A stretch of 43,259 nt of DNA from a virus. Where the stretch lies: positions 1 to 43,259 of IMG/VR virus record IMGVR_UViG_3300009172_000012. One strand, 5' to 3'. The stretch's first letter is position 1, and the number at the start of each line of letters is the position of its first letter. The notes beneath the pieces were generated by a model. The model was not told the DNA's origin. It saw only the letters and a program-made list of their open reading frames with translations, and did no database searches. The translations under genes were made by a program, and so were the position numbers. Of this stretch, positions 27,530-35,602 are shown piece by piece.

Positions 27530-29409
27530 TAGTCTATTAAGCTCCTTAGGTATCTAACCACTACTCTTCCTGCTTGGCCAGCGCCGCCAGCGTTACCGTT
27601 GTATCCGCCAGTGCCGCCCCCGCCGAAGCCGCCGCCGCTTCCGTAATAAGTCGTGGTATTTCCAAAGGATCCACCAGCGCCGCCACCACCAAAGGTCATG
27701 CCGAAGACGCTTCTAGCTGCTCCTCCGCCAGAGTTTGTGGAGATTGAACCAGAACCATTTGCACCGCCACCCCCAGCGCCACCACCGCCTGCGCCCGAGC
27801 CAGAATTGGCTCCAGAGCCGCCGTTGTTTCCTTGGCCAGAGATGCCTGGCCCACCGCTTCTTGGGTTGTTTGTTGAGGCTCCGCCACCACCAGAGCCGCC
27901 AGCGCCACCGCCTGTGTATGAGCCACCGTTGCCACCACCGCTCGTTGATCCAATGCCGCCCATGGCTGAGCTTCCGCCGCCGCCACCGCTGCCGCCACCG
28001 CTGCCGACGCTAATAGATGTAGTCTCTGTTGACTGTCCGTAGTATGTAAGACAGCCGCCACCGCCAGCGCCGCCGCCTGAACCGCTCTCACCGCCACCAC
28101 CGCCGCCAGCTTGAATGGTTACGTCGCAAGACAATGGTCCGCCGCTAATCGTAATACTACCACTAGAGCTAAAGCTGTTGTAGTAATATGTTGCATCGCT
28201 AGACAATGACCCACCCGATACCGTTAGTGGTGGGTTGGTCAGAATGGTAAGTGACTGGTCTGCAAAGGAGCCAGCGGCATCCGTTGCTCTAACCGTAAAT
28301 GTGGCTGTTGTTCCTGGGGTTGCAGAAGAAGCTCCAGATACAAGTCCAGAGCTAGACAGGGTTATTCCGTCGGAAATGGCTCCCGACTGGACCGCGTAGG
28401 TTACAGTTCCGCCAGCCGAGCCAGTAGAAGTAGAAAGCTGCTGGGAGTAAGCAACGGCGATGCCTGCGTCTGGTAGTGATGAAGTCACCCATACTGGCTT
28501 GTCATTAGCTATAAAGTTAATAGCCTTGTCTGTAAAGTTGCCACCATCATCGGTCGCTCTAATAGTCATAGCGGTTGAATCACCTTCGGAAGCCGATCCG
28601 CTAAAGGTTCCTTCTACAGTTCCGTTTACATTTAAGGTTAGCCCTGCTGGTAAAGTACCAGCAGCAACGGTGTATACAACGCCTGAGTCTGAATCTGTTG
28701 CTTCTAGCAGGGTAGCTGTTGTAACCCCCTGAAGGTTGTAGAAAGCTGAAGTTCCAGTAACCCATGACGGGACTGAACCAGCGGTCATTCCGTTTACAAC
28801 TTTGTGCGCGTTAGAGCCAGTAGGAACTGGTATTCCTGGGTTAGATACAGAAAGAGTATATGGAGAATTAGATACATCGAAGCTATCTGGCCTTACGGCA
28901 TTTAGCTGAGTCGAAGATATCCTCGTTACAGACTTAGCTGACTGAGGAACGTTGTTCTGGCCAATAAACTCTACCTGAACATCAGATGCGAAGTTTCCTC
29001 CAGTTATAAGAGTTGCGGTATCTATGTTTGGAAGAGATGGTGTTCCTATGGTAGATACAAAGGCTCCAGAAACTACTGAGTCACCAGCAGAAGTTGTGGA
29101 ATTAAGCGTTCCAGAGTATGTAAAGAGTATTTTTTCACCTAGAGCTGCACCGATAACGATCACCTTGTTAAAGATGTCGGAAACCTCTATGAATGAAGTA
29201 TTTGTGTAACCAGCGTAAAGTCCATTTTTAGATACGGCGTAAATATCAAAGGTTGTGTCTCCGCCTTCTAGGGATACTTCATATCTTCCTGCTGGGTAAT
29301 CTGAGTTTAGGGGAACCGTAGTGTTGTCTGTAGATGTGACAGATACCGAAAAGTTACTGAATGAACCAGATGATGATGCTGCCGCTGCGCCGAAACTACT
29401 TACTGCCAT
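27529..29409 (-). CDS. Glycine-rich adhesin-like tail fibre with Ig-like domains, 626 aa
   Basis: Residues about 1-115 form an N-terminal beta domain. Residues about 115-205 look like an IPT/TIG domain (ITGGNFASDVQVEFIGQNN). Two He_PIG-type Ig domains follow at about 205-305 and 305-395 (GTLPAGLTLNVNGTVEGTFS; YSQQLSTSTGSAGGTVTYAV). Residues about 420-610 are a glycine-rich sequence dominated by GGGG and GSGG runs, ending AGRVVVRYLRS. Such tips can pack as polyglycine-II helices with variable loops for receptor recognition, as in gp38-like adhesins. The start overlaps the preceding stop by one base. The glycine codons make this stretch locally GC-rich. Confidence 0.85.
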   Translation of the reverse strand: MAVSSFGAAAASSSGSFSNFSVSVTSTDNTTVPLNSDYPAGRYEVSLEGGDTTFDIYAVSKNGLYAGYTNTSFIEVSDIFNKVIVIGAALGEKILFTYSGTLNSTTSAGDSVVSGAFVSTIGTPSLPNIDTATLITGGNFASDVQVEFIGQNNVPQSAKSVTRISSTQLNAVRPDSFDVSNSPYTLSVSNPGIPVPTGSNAHKVVNGMTAGSVPSWVTGTSAFYNLQGVTTATLLEATDSDSGVVYTVAAGTLPAGLTLNVNGTVEGTFSGSASEGDSTAMTIRATDDGGNFTDKAINFIANDKPVWVTSSLPDAGIAVAYSQQLSTSTGSAGGTVTYAVQSGAISDGITLSSSGLVSGASSATPGTTATFTVRATDAAGSFADQSLTILTNPPLTVSGGSLSSDATYYYNSFSSSGSITISGGPLSCDVTIQAGGGGGGESGSGGGAGGGGCLTYYGQSTETTSISVGSGGGSGGGGGSSAMGGIGSTSGGGNGGSYTGGGAGGSGGGGASTNNPRSGGPGISGQGNNGGSGANSGSGAGGGGAGGGGANGSGSISTNSGGGAARSVFGMTFGGGGAGGSFGNTTTYYGSGGGFGGGGTGGYNGNAGGAGQAGRVVVRYLRSLID

Positions 29410-29741
29410 TATGCAATCTCCGATCCGAATGCCTGGAATGTTAGTGCGTCGGTAGTACCAGACTGTACTGTGATGACGTCTGTAGCGGATAGCGTAACTC
29501 CAACTGTAATAGCTGTAAAGTTATTTGCTGTAACCGTTCCATCGTAGACAATGGCGTTAGACGTAGCAGCTGATGCTCCTGCTGCTCTTGCAAAGATTCT
29601 GCAGGTAGCATCTGTCGCAGTTGTGTTGGTTACTAGGAGGGTTGAAATGACAGCCTCTGTAGCAGATGGTACTGTGTATAGGTCTGCATTGCTTGTATTA
29701 GCAGGGGCAGCCTGTCCTAAGATCTTGTACGTTGTCGCCAT
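29409..29741 (-). CDS. Small beta-sandwich fibre/collar protein, 110 aa
   Basis: The sequence opens MATTYKILGQAAPANTS, continues with LYTVPSATEAVISTLLVTN and ends VTLSATDVITVQSGTTDALT then FQAFGSEIA. I recognise this as a small structural family found beside tail-fibre genes in many aquatic phages, with a jelly-roll-like pattern. It has its own TGTTATAAT promoter (29766-29774), an AGGAG Shine-Dalgarno and a one-base overlap with the adhesin gene that follows. It may adapt the adhesin to the virion; that is inference from pairing. Confidence 0.7.
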   Translation of the reverse strand: MATTYKILGQAAPANTSNADLYTVPSATEAVISTLLVTNTTATDATCRIFARAAGASAATSNAIVYDGTVTANNFTAITVGVTLSATDVITVQSGTTDALTFQAFGSEIA

Positions 29742-29765
29742 TAATTACTCCTATTTTCTTGTTCT

Positions 29766-29774
29766 ATTATAACA
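29766..29774 (-). promoter_or_regulatory. Extended -10 promoter of the 110-aa collar-like gene
   Basis: TGTTATAAT just after the stop of the 273-aa gene, with a leader holding AGGAG. Confidence 0.72.
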
Positions 29775-29780
29775 GATGTT

Positions 29781-30602
29781 TTAGGCACCCATCAACATAA
29801 AGTTGTTTGTGAAAGTTGGTTGAGCACTAGCTACCGCTGAATCTGTGTAATTGTTTGCGTTTGACTCTGCTGTAGAAATTGAAGTGTTAATTGTTGTAAA
29901 GAAGTCTGCATCGTCATTAATTGCTGCGGCTATCTCATTCAGGGTGTTTAGCACTCCTGGGGCTGAATCTATGACATTAGAGAGTGCAGTAGATATCCTG
30001 TCAGCGACAGTGTTTCCCGCTGTGCCGTCAACCGTTGCGTCTCCAATTAGAGAATCCGTGTTGGCGTTAGCGTTAGACTGTGCAGTAGCCGCTGAACCAG
30101 CAGCGTCATAGTTTGTAGCTAGACCATCTGAATAGGTATTAGCTGTAGATACCGCATCTGTCTCGGCAGTGTCAGCATATGCCTGGTATGCAGTAGTGAT
30201 GGCTGTCTCTCTACCATCTGTGTAGGTTGCTGCAGTAGCAACTGCATTGGTCTCTGCATTTGTAACGTCTGTTCCGATTGAAGTAATGAAATCTGCGTTA
30301 TCGCCTATGGCTGCAGCAAGCTCGTTAAGAGTATCTAGTGCTCCTGGGGCTGAATCAATTATCCCTGCAACGGCGGTAGAGATTTCTGAATCTACCTGAG
30401 AAGAAGTGTAATAGTCGGTAAGAGCAGTAGCTAGTGCTGCAGCATCTTGGAAGTATGAAAGGGTGGTCCAGTTATTGACACCGTCACCGATCTTAAAGCT
30501 GTTGGTCTCAGACTCCCAGCCAATCTCGCCTTCTCCAAGAACTGGATTGGCGGCTGTCCACTGATCTGAAGTACCTCGACGCTGTTGCATGCGTGTTGAC
30601 AT
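29781..30602 (-). CDS. Tail fibre protein with Mtd-type N-terminus, 273 aa
   Basis: Residues 1-52 (MSTRMQQRRGTSDQWTAANP, then GEIGWESETNSFKIGDG and a W..L.YF end) match the N-terminal domain of the major tropism determinant family, a virion-anchoring trimer domain. Residues 80-110 and 215-245 carry the short fibre repeat DSAPGALDTLNELAAAIGDN and a second copy. Between them are alanine-rich helical repeats (YTDGRETAITTAYQAYADTA). The C-terminus is very short (TFTNNFMLMGA), so this may be a shaft or connector lacking its own tip. An AGGAG and a TATAAT box lie upstream. Confidence 0.8.
   Translation of the reverse strand: MSTRMQQRRGTSDQWTAANPVLGEGEIGWESETNSFKIGDGVNNWTTLSYFQDAAALATALTDYYTSSQVDSEISTAVAGIIDSAPGALDTLNELAAAIGDNADFITSIGTDVTNAETNAVATAATYTDGRETAITTAYQAYADTAETDAVSTANTYSDGLATNYDAAGSAATAQSNANANTDSLIGDATVDGTAGNTVADRISTALSNVIDSAPGVLNTLNEIAAAINDDADFFTTINTSISTAESNANNYTDSAVASAQPTFTNNFMLMGA
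30184..30224 (-). repeat. Copy 1 of a 41-base fibre repeat
   Basis: It encodes YTDGRETAITTAYQ in the 273-aa fibre. By eye it matches copy 2 at 35 of 41 bases. Confidence 0.7.
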
Positions 30603-30631
30603 TTATGACTCCTAGGGTATTTACTTATATA

Positions 30632-30637
30632 ATTATA
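30632..30637 (-). promoter_or_regulatory. -10 box of the 273-aa fibre gene
   Basis: TATAAT in CACGCTATAAT immediately after the stop of the DUF6065-like gene, followed by a leader with AGGAG. Confidence 0.62.
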
Positions 30638-30642
30638 GCGTG

Positions 30643-31353
30643 TTATTTAAAATCTTTCCTGTTCCAATCAAGCAGCTTGTATCCCTTTTCTATCTTTGAC
30701 TTGACCTTTGAAAATTGGGCTTGGGTGAACTTTGGGTCGTGTTCTTCGATTGAATGCTGCCACGCCTCTCTTTTAAATGGAAAAACTTGGGCAATTGGGG
30801 TTCCTGCTGGAATGATTCCGCTGGCGTTTTTTTTAAAAAGAAAAGGCAGGTTTACTGTATTGTGATAGCCATCTAGGTCAACAACTCCAGATAGAGTTAA
30901 AAACGGCAAATCATTTCTATTAAATGGATGGGTAATCAGAGCGGAATATCCTTTTGGCAAAATCATCGACCAAGCATTCTCGAACTTAAAGGGTTTTGGA
31001 TTGCAATATTCTGGTACAAGAGCATCTGGAACCTGGTCCTGATGATGATTGGAAACAAACTCTGGGGTGCCGTAGGACCAAGTTACGAAAATTTCATCAT
31101 TTTCATTTCTTACAAATATGTCACTTCTTAGGGTAATAATGTAGCCAGTAGAAAAAGCGTCCATTATTGGTGGACAAGCCTTGATTGTTGTGTTCTGATT
31201 TCCATCGGCGTAGTGCTCTATTTTTTTACTGCCGCCCTTATACCTTCCAAACTTCTTAAACCATTCTGGAATAGCCTTTACTGCTGGTACTGGCACATTT
31301 CCAGCAAGGTATTCCTCAGGAATTGACGGTTTAAAAATAATTTTCTTTGACAT
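30643..31353 (-). CDS. Aquatic-phage conserved protein, DUF6065-like, 236 aa
   Basis: The sequence layout is one I recall from cyanophage and other aquatic phage proteins of unknown function: AIPEWFKKFGRY, then TIKACPPIMDAFSTGYIITL, FKFENAWSMILPKGYSALIT, LSGVVDLDGYHNTVNLPFLF and AGTPIAQVFPFKREAW. The DUF6065 label is from memory. The GVVDLDGY and IAQVFPFKR segments sit in a jelly-roll-like pattern superficially like dUTPase motifs, but the usual catalytic set is not evident. It has an extended -10 promoter and AGGG site of its own. It does not look like a virion protein and may act during infection. Confidence 0.65.
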   Translation of the reverse strand: MSKKIIFKPSIPEEYLAGNVPVPAVKAIPEWFKKFGRYKGGSKKIEHYADGNQNTTIKACPPIMDAFSTGYIITLRSDIFVRNENDEIFVTWSYGTPEFVSNHHQDQVPDALVPEYCNPKPFKFENAWSMILPKGYSALITHPFNRNDLPFLTLSGVVDLDGYHNTVNLPFLFKKNASGIIPAGTPIAQVFPFKREAWQHSIEEHDPKFTQAQFSKVKSKIEKGYKLLDWNRKDFK

Positions 31354-31378
31354 TGATACCCTATCTAATATTACTTAA

Positions 31379-31387
31379 ATTATAGCA
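31379..31387 (-). promoter_or_regulatory. Extended -10 promoter of the DUF6065-like gene
   Basis: TGCTATAAT, then a 25-base leader with AGGG before the ATG at 31353. No -35 recognised. Confidence 0.7.
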
Positions 31388-31452
31388 TGGATGAGTAGAT
31401 AAATACATAGCAGGCATTAATCTTAAAACTACTAGTGTTTAAGCTTGGCTTA

Positions 31453-31761
31453 TTAGCCTATTGAATCTAGGACTTCTTTTAGCTCCTCGACGGTGAGTCC
31501 AAGCTGCATCAGCTTTTCGGCTGTTGTGGGAATGGACGGCACTGGCATTAGTGGATCTGATGGTCTTGGACCAGCCATAAATTGAGCGTCAGGGTCGGAT
31601 GCGTGAGCGATTGTTGCCTCTGCCCAGCTCTGAGGTTCCTCAGCACTAGCCCAAGCTGTTCCGTCTGGCCAATGCGGCTGAATGATTGTAGGCATTTCTG
31701 CTTCATCATCAAGCCAAATTTTTAGCTCGAAAGCTTTTTCTTCGTTTATTTCGTATCTCAT
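31453..31761 (-). CDS. Small fibre-assembly-like protein, 102 aa
   Basis: The protein is acidic and tryptophan-containing: an N-terminal FELKIWLDDEAEMPTI, a central HWPDGTAWASAEEPQSWAEA and a helical end LMQLGLTVEELKEVLDSIG. The central and end motifs resemble fibre-assembly or fibre-tail peptides coded after adhesins in many phages. AAGGG lies before the ATG and it follows the 329-aa propeller-like gene within ten bases, so it may serve that protein as a chaperone. The role is inferred from pairing. Confidence 0.6.
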   Translation of the reverse strand: MRYEINEEKAFELKIWLDDEAEMPTIIQPHWPDGTAWASAEEPQSWAEATIAHASDPDAQFMAGPRPSDPLMPVPSIPTTAEKLMQLGLTVEELKEVLDSIG

Positions 31762-31770
31762 TTTTTTCCC

Positions 31771-32760
31771 TTATCCGATTGCAATGAAGCCTCCTTGGTC
31801 AACCCTAGAGACATAAACCTTTTGATTAGTCTCAGAAGATTGTGGGCCGTTAAATCTTGTTTCGCTATTTAATCTAGTACTACCGATACTGACCTGTGTA
31901 TAACCGCTATTCCAAGTATCTGAATACCAATATGAACCATGCTGCTGTAGCCAGAAGAAGAATGTACCAAAAGCGTAGTGCAGAACGCTATTGCCGTTAA
32001 GCTGTAGTGGGTCGGGAGCTGTTGTAAAAGTGTTCGTACCCGTCCTTTTCCAAAGCTGTTTAGAATTGCTTCTTGTCCCATAAAAATAAGTCCCGTCTGT
32101 GGTGACAGATCTGCCGCCATCATTCCAGTTCAGGGAGGAAGTGTACTGAGTCCAAGATGTGCCATTACCTATAAAATAAACAAAATCATTTGAGTTGAAA
32201 TTTGAAAGCGTAGGCTGAATCATCCACTCACTTGAGCTTCTGGCGGCTTGGTTAAATCTGTGGGACTGCTGAGCGTAGGTCAGGGGTCCAGTTCCAGATA
32301 CACCATTGTTAAGGGAGTAGTAAATGAAATCTGTTTCCATTTCTCCTACCCTACCGCTTATGTAAAATGCATTCGGATCAACGGGGCTTGCTATTACTGC
32401 ACGGCGTTCTCCGTAGTTGTCGGTGCTGCTGTTGGGTGCGGTTGTCCATGAACCGCTAGCCCCAGTTGTCGAAATCTTAACGCTGTTTGTAGCATAGCCT
32501 CTTGGTACTGCAATAAAGACATTTGCGTTAGCTCCAAAAGCACCCACGTTGTTATCCACCGTTAGTGCTGTAAAGCTAGTGCCAGGACCACCCGTTTGTA
32601 GCCAGTAATTACCATTGCCTCGCCAGATTATCAGGACGCCATCTTTTTCGGTTATACCAGCTTCGCTATCTGCACCGTCCAGGAATACCGTGTAAAACGA
32701 TTCTGGGTCGAAGCCAGCAGAAGCCTGTGAGCTTAGAATTCCAAGAAGAATAAAGCTCAT
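31771..32760 (-). CDS. Beta-propeller-like receptor-binding candidate, 329 aa
   Basis: The start overlaps the stop of the upstream Mtd-type fibre gene by one base (TAATG). The N-terminus (MSFILLGILSSQASAGFDPE) is hydrophobic but also resembles the start of the neighbouring 192-aa virion protein, so I read it as a virion-attachment peptide rather than a signal. The rest shows repeating strand patterns with Trp/Tyr (YWLQTGGPGTSFTAL; FIYYSLNNGVSG; WTQYTSSLNWNDGGRS; WKRTGTNTFTTAP; YWYSDTWNSGYTQV) like BNR/sialidase propellers. No catalytic sialidase residues were identified. It may be the tip domain working with the upstream shaft. Confidence 0.65.
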   Translation of the reverse strand: MSFILLGILSSQASAGFDPESFYTVFLDGADSEAGITEKDGVLIIWRGNGNYWLQTGGPGTSFTALTVDNNVGAFGANANVFIAVPRGYATNSVKISTTGASGSWTTAPNSSTDNYGERRAVIASPVDPNAFYISGRVGEMETDFIYYSLNNGVSGTGPLTYAQQSHRFNQAARSSSEWMIQPTLSNFNSNDFVYFIGNGTSWTQYTSSLNWNDGGRSVTTDGTYFYGTRSNSKQLWKRTGTNTFTTAPDPLQLNGNSVLHYAFGTFFFWLQQHGSYWYSDTWNSGYTQVSIGSTRLNSETRFNGPQSSETNQKVYVSRVDQGGFIAIG

Positions 32761-33605
32761 TATGCAATTGCCCCGATCAGATATGCCACGGTAGGACTTC
32801 CAAACAAAACGGTTGCTGCTGCATACTGGGCATCGATGGTCACAGCAGCATCTTTAGAATTAATTGTTGCTCCGCTACCCGAAATTGTAATAACTCCAGT
32901 ACCAATGTTTACGATGTCTACTCTATCTCCCGCAGAAAATACAGAACCTGGGACGGTAATTGTTCTAGTTCCAGTAACAGTTATGACTTCACCCTTGTCA
33001 GCAGCCGTCAGCGTGTAGCTGGCGGTCTTTGCATTTACGGAGGGGGTAAGAGATGCCTTAGCATCTAAAGTAGTCTGTAGGGACGTTACATCGCTGATAG
33101 CGTGGGTATGAGATGCGTCAGCCTTAGCTGCAATAGAATTGGTAACGGTAGTAGCAAAGTCTGCATCATCGCCCAATGCTGCAGCAAGTTCGTTTAGGGT
33201 ATCTAGTGCAGCAGGAGAAGAATCTACCAATGCTGCTACTGCTGAATCTGTATATGAGTTTGCAGTAGATACCGCGTCAGATTCTGCTGTATCGGCATAT
33301 GTCTCTGTAGCATATCCAGTAAAGTCAACGTTACCTAATTGTGATGCTGGTACATTGGTTGTACCGTCGAGGGTAGCGACACCACTAGCAGTTCCCAAGG
33401 AAGCAATCTCAACATAGTCACCCAAAGATGTATTTAAAGTTGTCTGATCGATGAAGTATCCCAGGTTAGCCCAGCTATTAACTCCATCACCCATTTTGAA
33501 CTTATTGGTGTCTGATTCCCAACCTAGTTCTCCAGATGCAAGAATGGGGTTAATTGAGGTCCACTGCTCTGCAGTACCCTTGCGCTGTTGCATACGTGTT
33601 GACAT
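32760..33605 (-). CDS. Tail fibre protein with Mtd-type N-terminus and shared C-terminal module, 281 aa
   Basis: Residues 1-52 are the Mtd-like N-terminal domain (MSTRMQQRKGTAEQWTSINP). The repeat ALVDSSPAALDTLNELAAAL occurs near residue 130. The last 85 residues (YTLTAADKGEVITVTGTRTI, VDIVNIGTGVITISGSG, ending VAYLIGAIA) form a beta module also found at the C-termini of the 160-aa and 208-aa proteins. It has a TATAAT box upstream, an AGGAG Shine-Dalgarno, and is coupled to the propeller-like gene by TAATG. It is probably the shaft/anchor of that fibre. Confidence 0.8.
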   Translation of the reverse strand: MSTRMQQRKGTAEQWTSINPILASGELGWESDTNKFKMGDGVNSWANLGYFIDQTTLNTSLGDYVEIASLGTASGVATLDGTTNVPASQLGNVDFTGYATETYADTAESDAVSTANSYTDSAVAALVDSSPAALDTLNELAAALGDDADFATTVTNSIAAKADASHTHAISDVTSLQTTLDAKASLTPSVNAKTASYTLTAADKGEVITVTGTRTITVPGSVFSAGDRVDIVNIGTGVITISGSGATINSKDAAVTIDAQYAAATVLFGSPTVAYLIGAIA

Positions 33606-33630
33606 GACACTCCTATTTAAGTCTTATTCA

Positions 33631-33636
33631 ATTATA
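33631..33636 (-). promoter_or_regulatory. -10 box of the 281-aa fibre gene
   Basis: TATAAT just after a long hairpin (33652-33688), then a leader with AGGAG. No extended TG in register. Confidence 0.6.
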
Positions 33637-33651
33637 CATTATTTTTACAAA

Positions 33652-33688
33652 GATAATGACTATGACTAAAAGAGCCATAGCCACTATC
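33652..33688 (-). terminator. Long hairpin after the 78-aa gene
   Basis: GATAGTGGCTATGGC and GTCATAGTCATTATC pair over 15 positions with three G-U pairs and a seven-base loop. Only a short TTTG follows, so termination is plausible but not sure. Confidence 0.55.
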
Positions 33689-33704
33689 CTATAAAAGATG
33701 TTTA

Positions 33705-33941
33705 CTAGATAACTAGTGTGTCTGCTTCTTCTGCAGTTAGTGGCTCTCCTGCAACTAGCTTAGCTTTTGCAGATGCTTTAAGATCTGCTAGTGCTTGTGC
33801 TGCTGCTTCTTTTGCCTGGCGATCTAGCTCTGCCTGTGCCGCCATTTCATCACGCTCTGTGATTTCCTCAGCAGATAGCGGTATGTATTTTGTGGTCTTA
33901 GCCTTAGCATCAACCACTACCTTCATAGGTGCTTCATTCAT
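33705..33941 (-). CDS. Small helical fibre-associated protein, 78 aa
   Basis: The protein begins MNEAPMKVVVDAKAKTTKYI and then is almost entirely a charged Ala/Glu/Lys/Arg helix (EEITERDEMAAQAELDRQAK) ending PLTAEEADTLVI. Such short coiled-coil proteins are common after fibre genes in aquatic phages. It overlaps the preceding 110-aa gene by eight bases and is followed by a long hairpin. It may be a chaperone. Function is not shown by the sequence. Confidence 0.65.
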   Translation of the reverse strand: MNEAPMKVVVDAKAKTTKYIPLSAEEITERDEMAAQAELDRQAKEAAAQALADLKASAKAKLVAGEPLTAEEADTLVI

Positions 33942-34266
33942 TTACTTCACTCCAATTCTGGGAATCTTCGTCCCATGTGTATAGTTTATCGTCTGTTGGG
34001 TAAGGGGTTGGCGCTGTCCAGTTGCAAGTATCATCTAGTGTCCAAGACTCATAAGGCTTAGGCGGGATAAAGGCATCTAGCTCAGTGTCATAACTGAATC
34101 CTACGCCTGCAAAGTTCTTGCGAATGTTGCCGTTATAGCTTGTCTGAATCCAAGTGCCACCTAGATTTTCTACAAACCAGTCATAGCCCTCATTGGGAAA
34201 GTCGTTGTCTCCAACTAATACCCTGAGAACGATGTTGTCGTTGTCTATCTCTGCAAAATAACTCAT
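33934..34266 (-). CDS. Small partner protein of the second glycine-rich adhesin, 110 aa
   Basis: It is paralogous to the 118-aa protein at 27173-27529 (same FI.PKPYESWTLDD...W.AP motif and Y.WDEDSQNW end). The start overlaps the stop of the glycine-rich fibre gene by four bases (ATGA), with GAGGT upstream. The repeated arrangement adhesin then small partner argues for a dedicated assembly or tip role. Confidence 0.7.
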   Translation of the reverse strand: MSYFAEIDNDNIVLRVLVGDNDFPNEGYDWFVENLGGTWIQTSYNGNIRKNFAGVGFSYDTELDAFIPPKPYESWTLDDTCNWTAPTPYPTDDKLYTWDEDSQNWSEVNE

Positions 34267-35600
34267 GCTGCATACCTCACAATTACAATTCCAGAACCGC
34301 CCGCTGCACCAGTGCCATTACCAACCCCAGCAGTAGAACCGCCAGCACCACCACCACCGCCAGTGTTTACTGTTCCGGCGCTACCTGCTGAATTATTAGA
34401 AGTGCCTTGACCGCCACCGCCATCGCCACCTGGACCAGGGGCACCACCATTGCTTCCACCACCGCCACCGCCAGCACGAATTACAGCAGTTCCAGATATA
34501 GAGCTAGAGACTCCATCTCCACCATGTCTTTGACCATCTGTGTTTCCAGCTTCGCCAGCACCGCCACCACCACCACCGTTAGGGTTTGAGCCAGCACCAC
34601 CTGCAAAGCCTTGTCCAGTAGACGGAAAGCCTCCCTCATAACTTGTGCCTTGCGCTGAACCGCCACCGCCGCTTGCTCCGTTGCCGCCGTCTGCATCAGT
34701 AGAACCGCCACCGCCACCGCTAGAGGTTATTGTGCTAAATACTGAGCTAACGCCTGTGCCACCAGAACCGCCACCGCCAGCCGTTCCACCTGCGCCGACT
34801 GTGACCGTGTAGCCAGTTGCCGACAAGCTCAATGCCGTTTCAGCACCAGCGCCACCACCAGAAGTTCCAAAACTAGTTCTGTATCCGCCAGCACCACCGC
34901 CACCGCCCTGAGAACCGCCACCGCCGCCGCCACCTGCGATAACCAGATAGTCACAAGTCAAAGACTCGGTAGGAGTGAATGTGCCTGAAGATGTAAAGGT
35001 GTGAATCCAGTAGCCATCAACGTTAGTAATTGTGCCACCTGTTGCTTTTGGCGGCAATACAAACGATCCTGTTGCCCCAGTTGCATCTGCGTTTGTGACT
35101 AGGTAGAGCGAGGCTGTTGTGTATTCCACAAAATCGCCTACGGTAGCATAAATCTTGATAGAGGTTATTGCCTCAGCTACATCACGATAAAAGTTTGCCA
35201 CGCCTTGATACGCCTCGGTAGCATTATTTTCGCTAACCGCCATAAAAGTAGCGTATGTGTCCTGAGCAGAACTGAAATTAGAAATGTAAAGCTCTGCATT
35301 ACCGAAGGTGTTTGCCGTAGCGCCGTTCTTTTGCAACGAGAGATTTTCAAGAAAGCTTGTTGGACCAACACCCCTGCGGTTAAGAGTAGAACCGTCACCT
35401 GCTATACCTGTTGTGTGATACACAGAGCTAGTATCACCATTGAACTGAAACCTATACTCAGTCGCAATTCCAGAGGCGTTTGACCTCGCACTAATAAGCA
35501 CCTTAAGGTCTGCACCATCTACGCCCTCAATAGGGTCAAATTCTATGCTTGAGGCTCCGCTTGAGCCTACCGTTACCGTTTCTAAAAGTGTGTAAGCCAT
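34263..35600 (-). CDS. Glycine-rich adhesin-like tail fibre, 445 aa
   Basis: Residues 1-190 are a beta domain (LLETVTVGSSGASSIEFDPI; YRFQFNGDTSSVYHT; ASLYLVTNADATG) related to the two upstream proteins of 163 and 192 aa. Residues about 195-225 form a linker with CDYLVIAGGGGGGG. Residues 225-435 are glycine-rich with short aromatic and polar loops, ending GSGIVIVRYAA. This repeats the plan of the 626-aa adhesin but with a different N-terminal anchor and without Ig-like domains. A GGAGAGG site precedes the ATG. Confidence 0.83.
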   Translation of the reverse strand: MAYTLLETVTVGSSGASSIEFDPIEGVDGADLKVLISARSNASGIATEYRFQFNGDTSSVYHTTGIAGDGSTLNRRGVGPTSFLENLSLQKNGATANTFGNAELYISNFSSAQDTYATFMAVSENNATEAYQGVANFYRDVAEAITSIKIYATVGDFVEYTTASLYLVTNADATGATGSFVLPPKATGGTITNVDGYWIHTFTSSGTFTPTESLTCDYLVIAGGGGGGGSQGGGGGAGGYRTSFGTSGGGAGAETALSLSATGYTVTVGAGGTAGGGGSGGTGVSSVFSTITSSGGGGGSTDADGGNGASGGGGSAQGTSYEGGFPSTGQGFAGGAGSNPNGGGGGGAGEAGNTDGQRHGGDGVSSSISGTAVIRAGGGGGGSNGGAPGPGGDGGGGQGTSNNSAGSAGTVNTGGGGGAGGSTAGVGNGTGAAGGSGIVIVRYAA

Positions 35601-35602
35601 TG

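Noticed and set aside
27653-28042. Plus-strand proline-rich open frame opposite the glycine-rich adhesin
   Set aside because: It is the reverse complement of glycine codons; there is no ribosome site or coding logic of its own.
27696-28100. Alanine/valine-rich minus-strand frame inside the adhesin gene
   Set aside because: It is a frame-shifted reading of GGN repeats in the real adhesin gene.
31771-31830. 31771-32760 protein as a secreted protein with signal peptide
   Set aside because: The hydrophobic start resembles that of a neighbouring virion protein, and the gene is coupled to an Mtd-type fibre gene, so a virion role is more likely.
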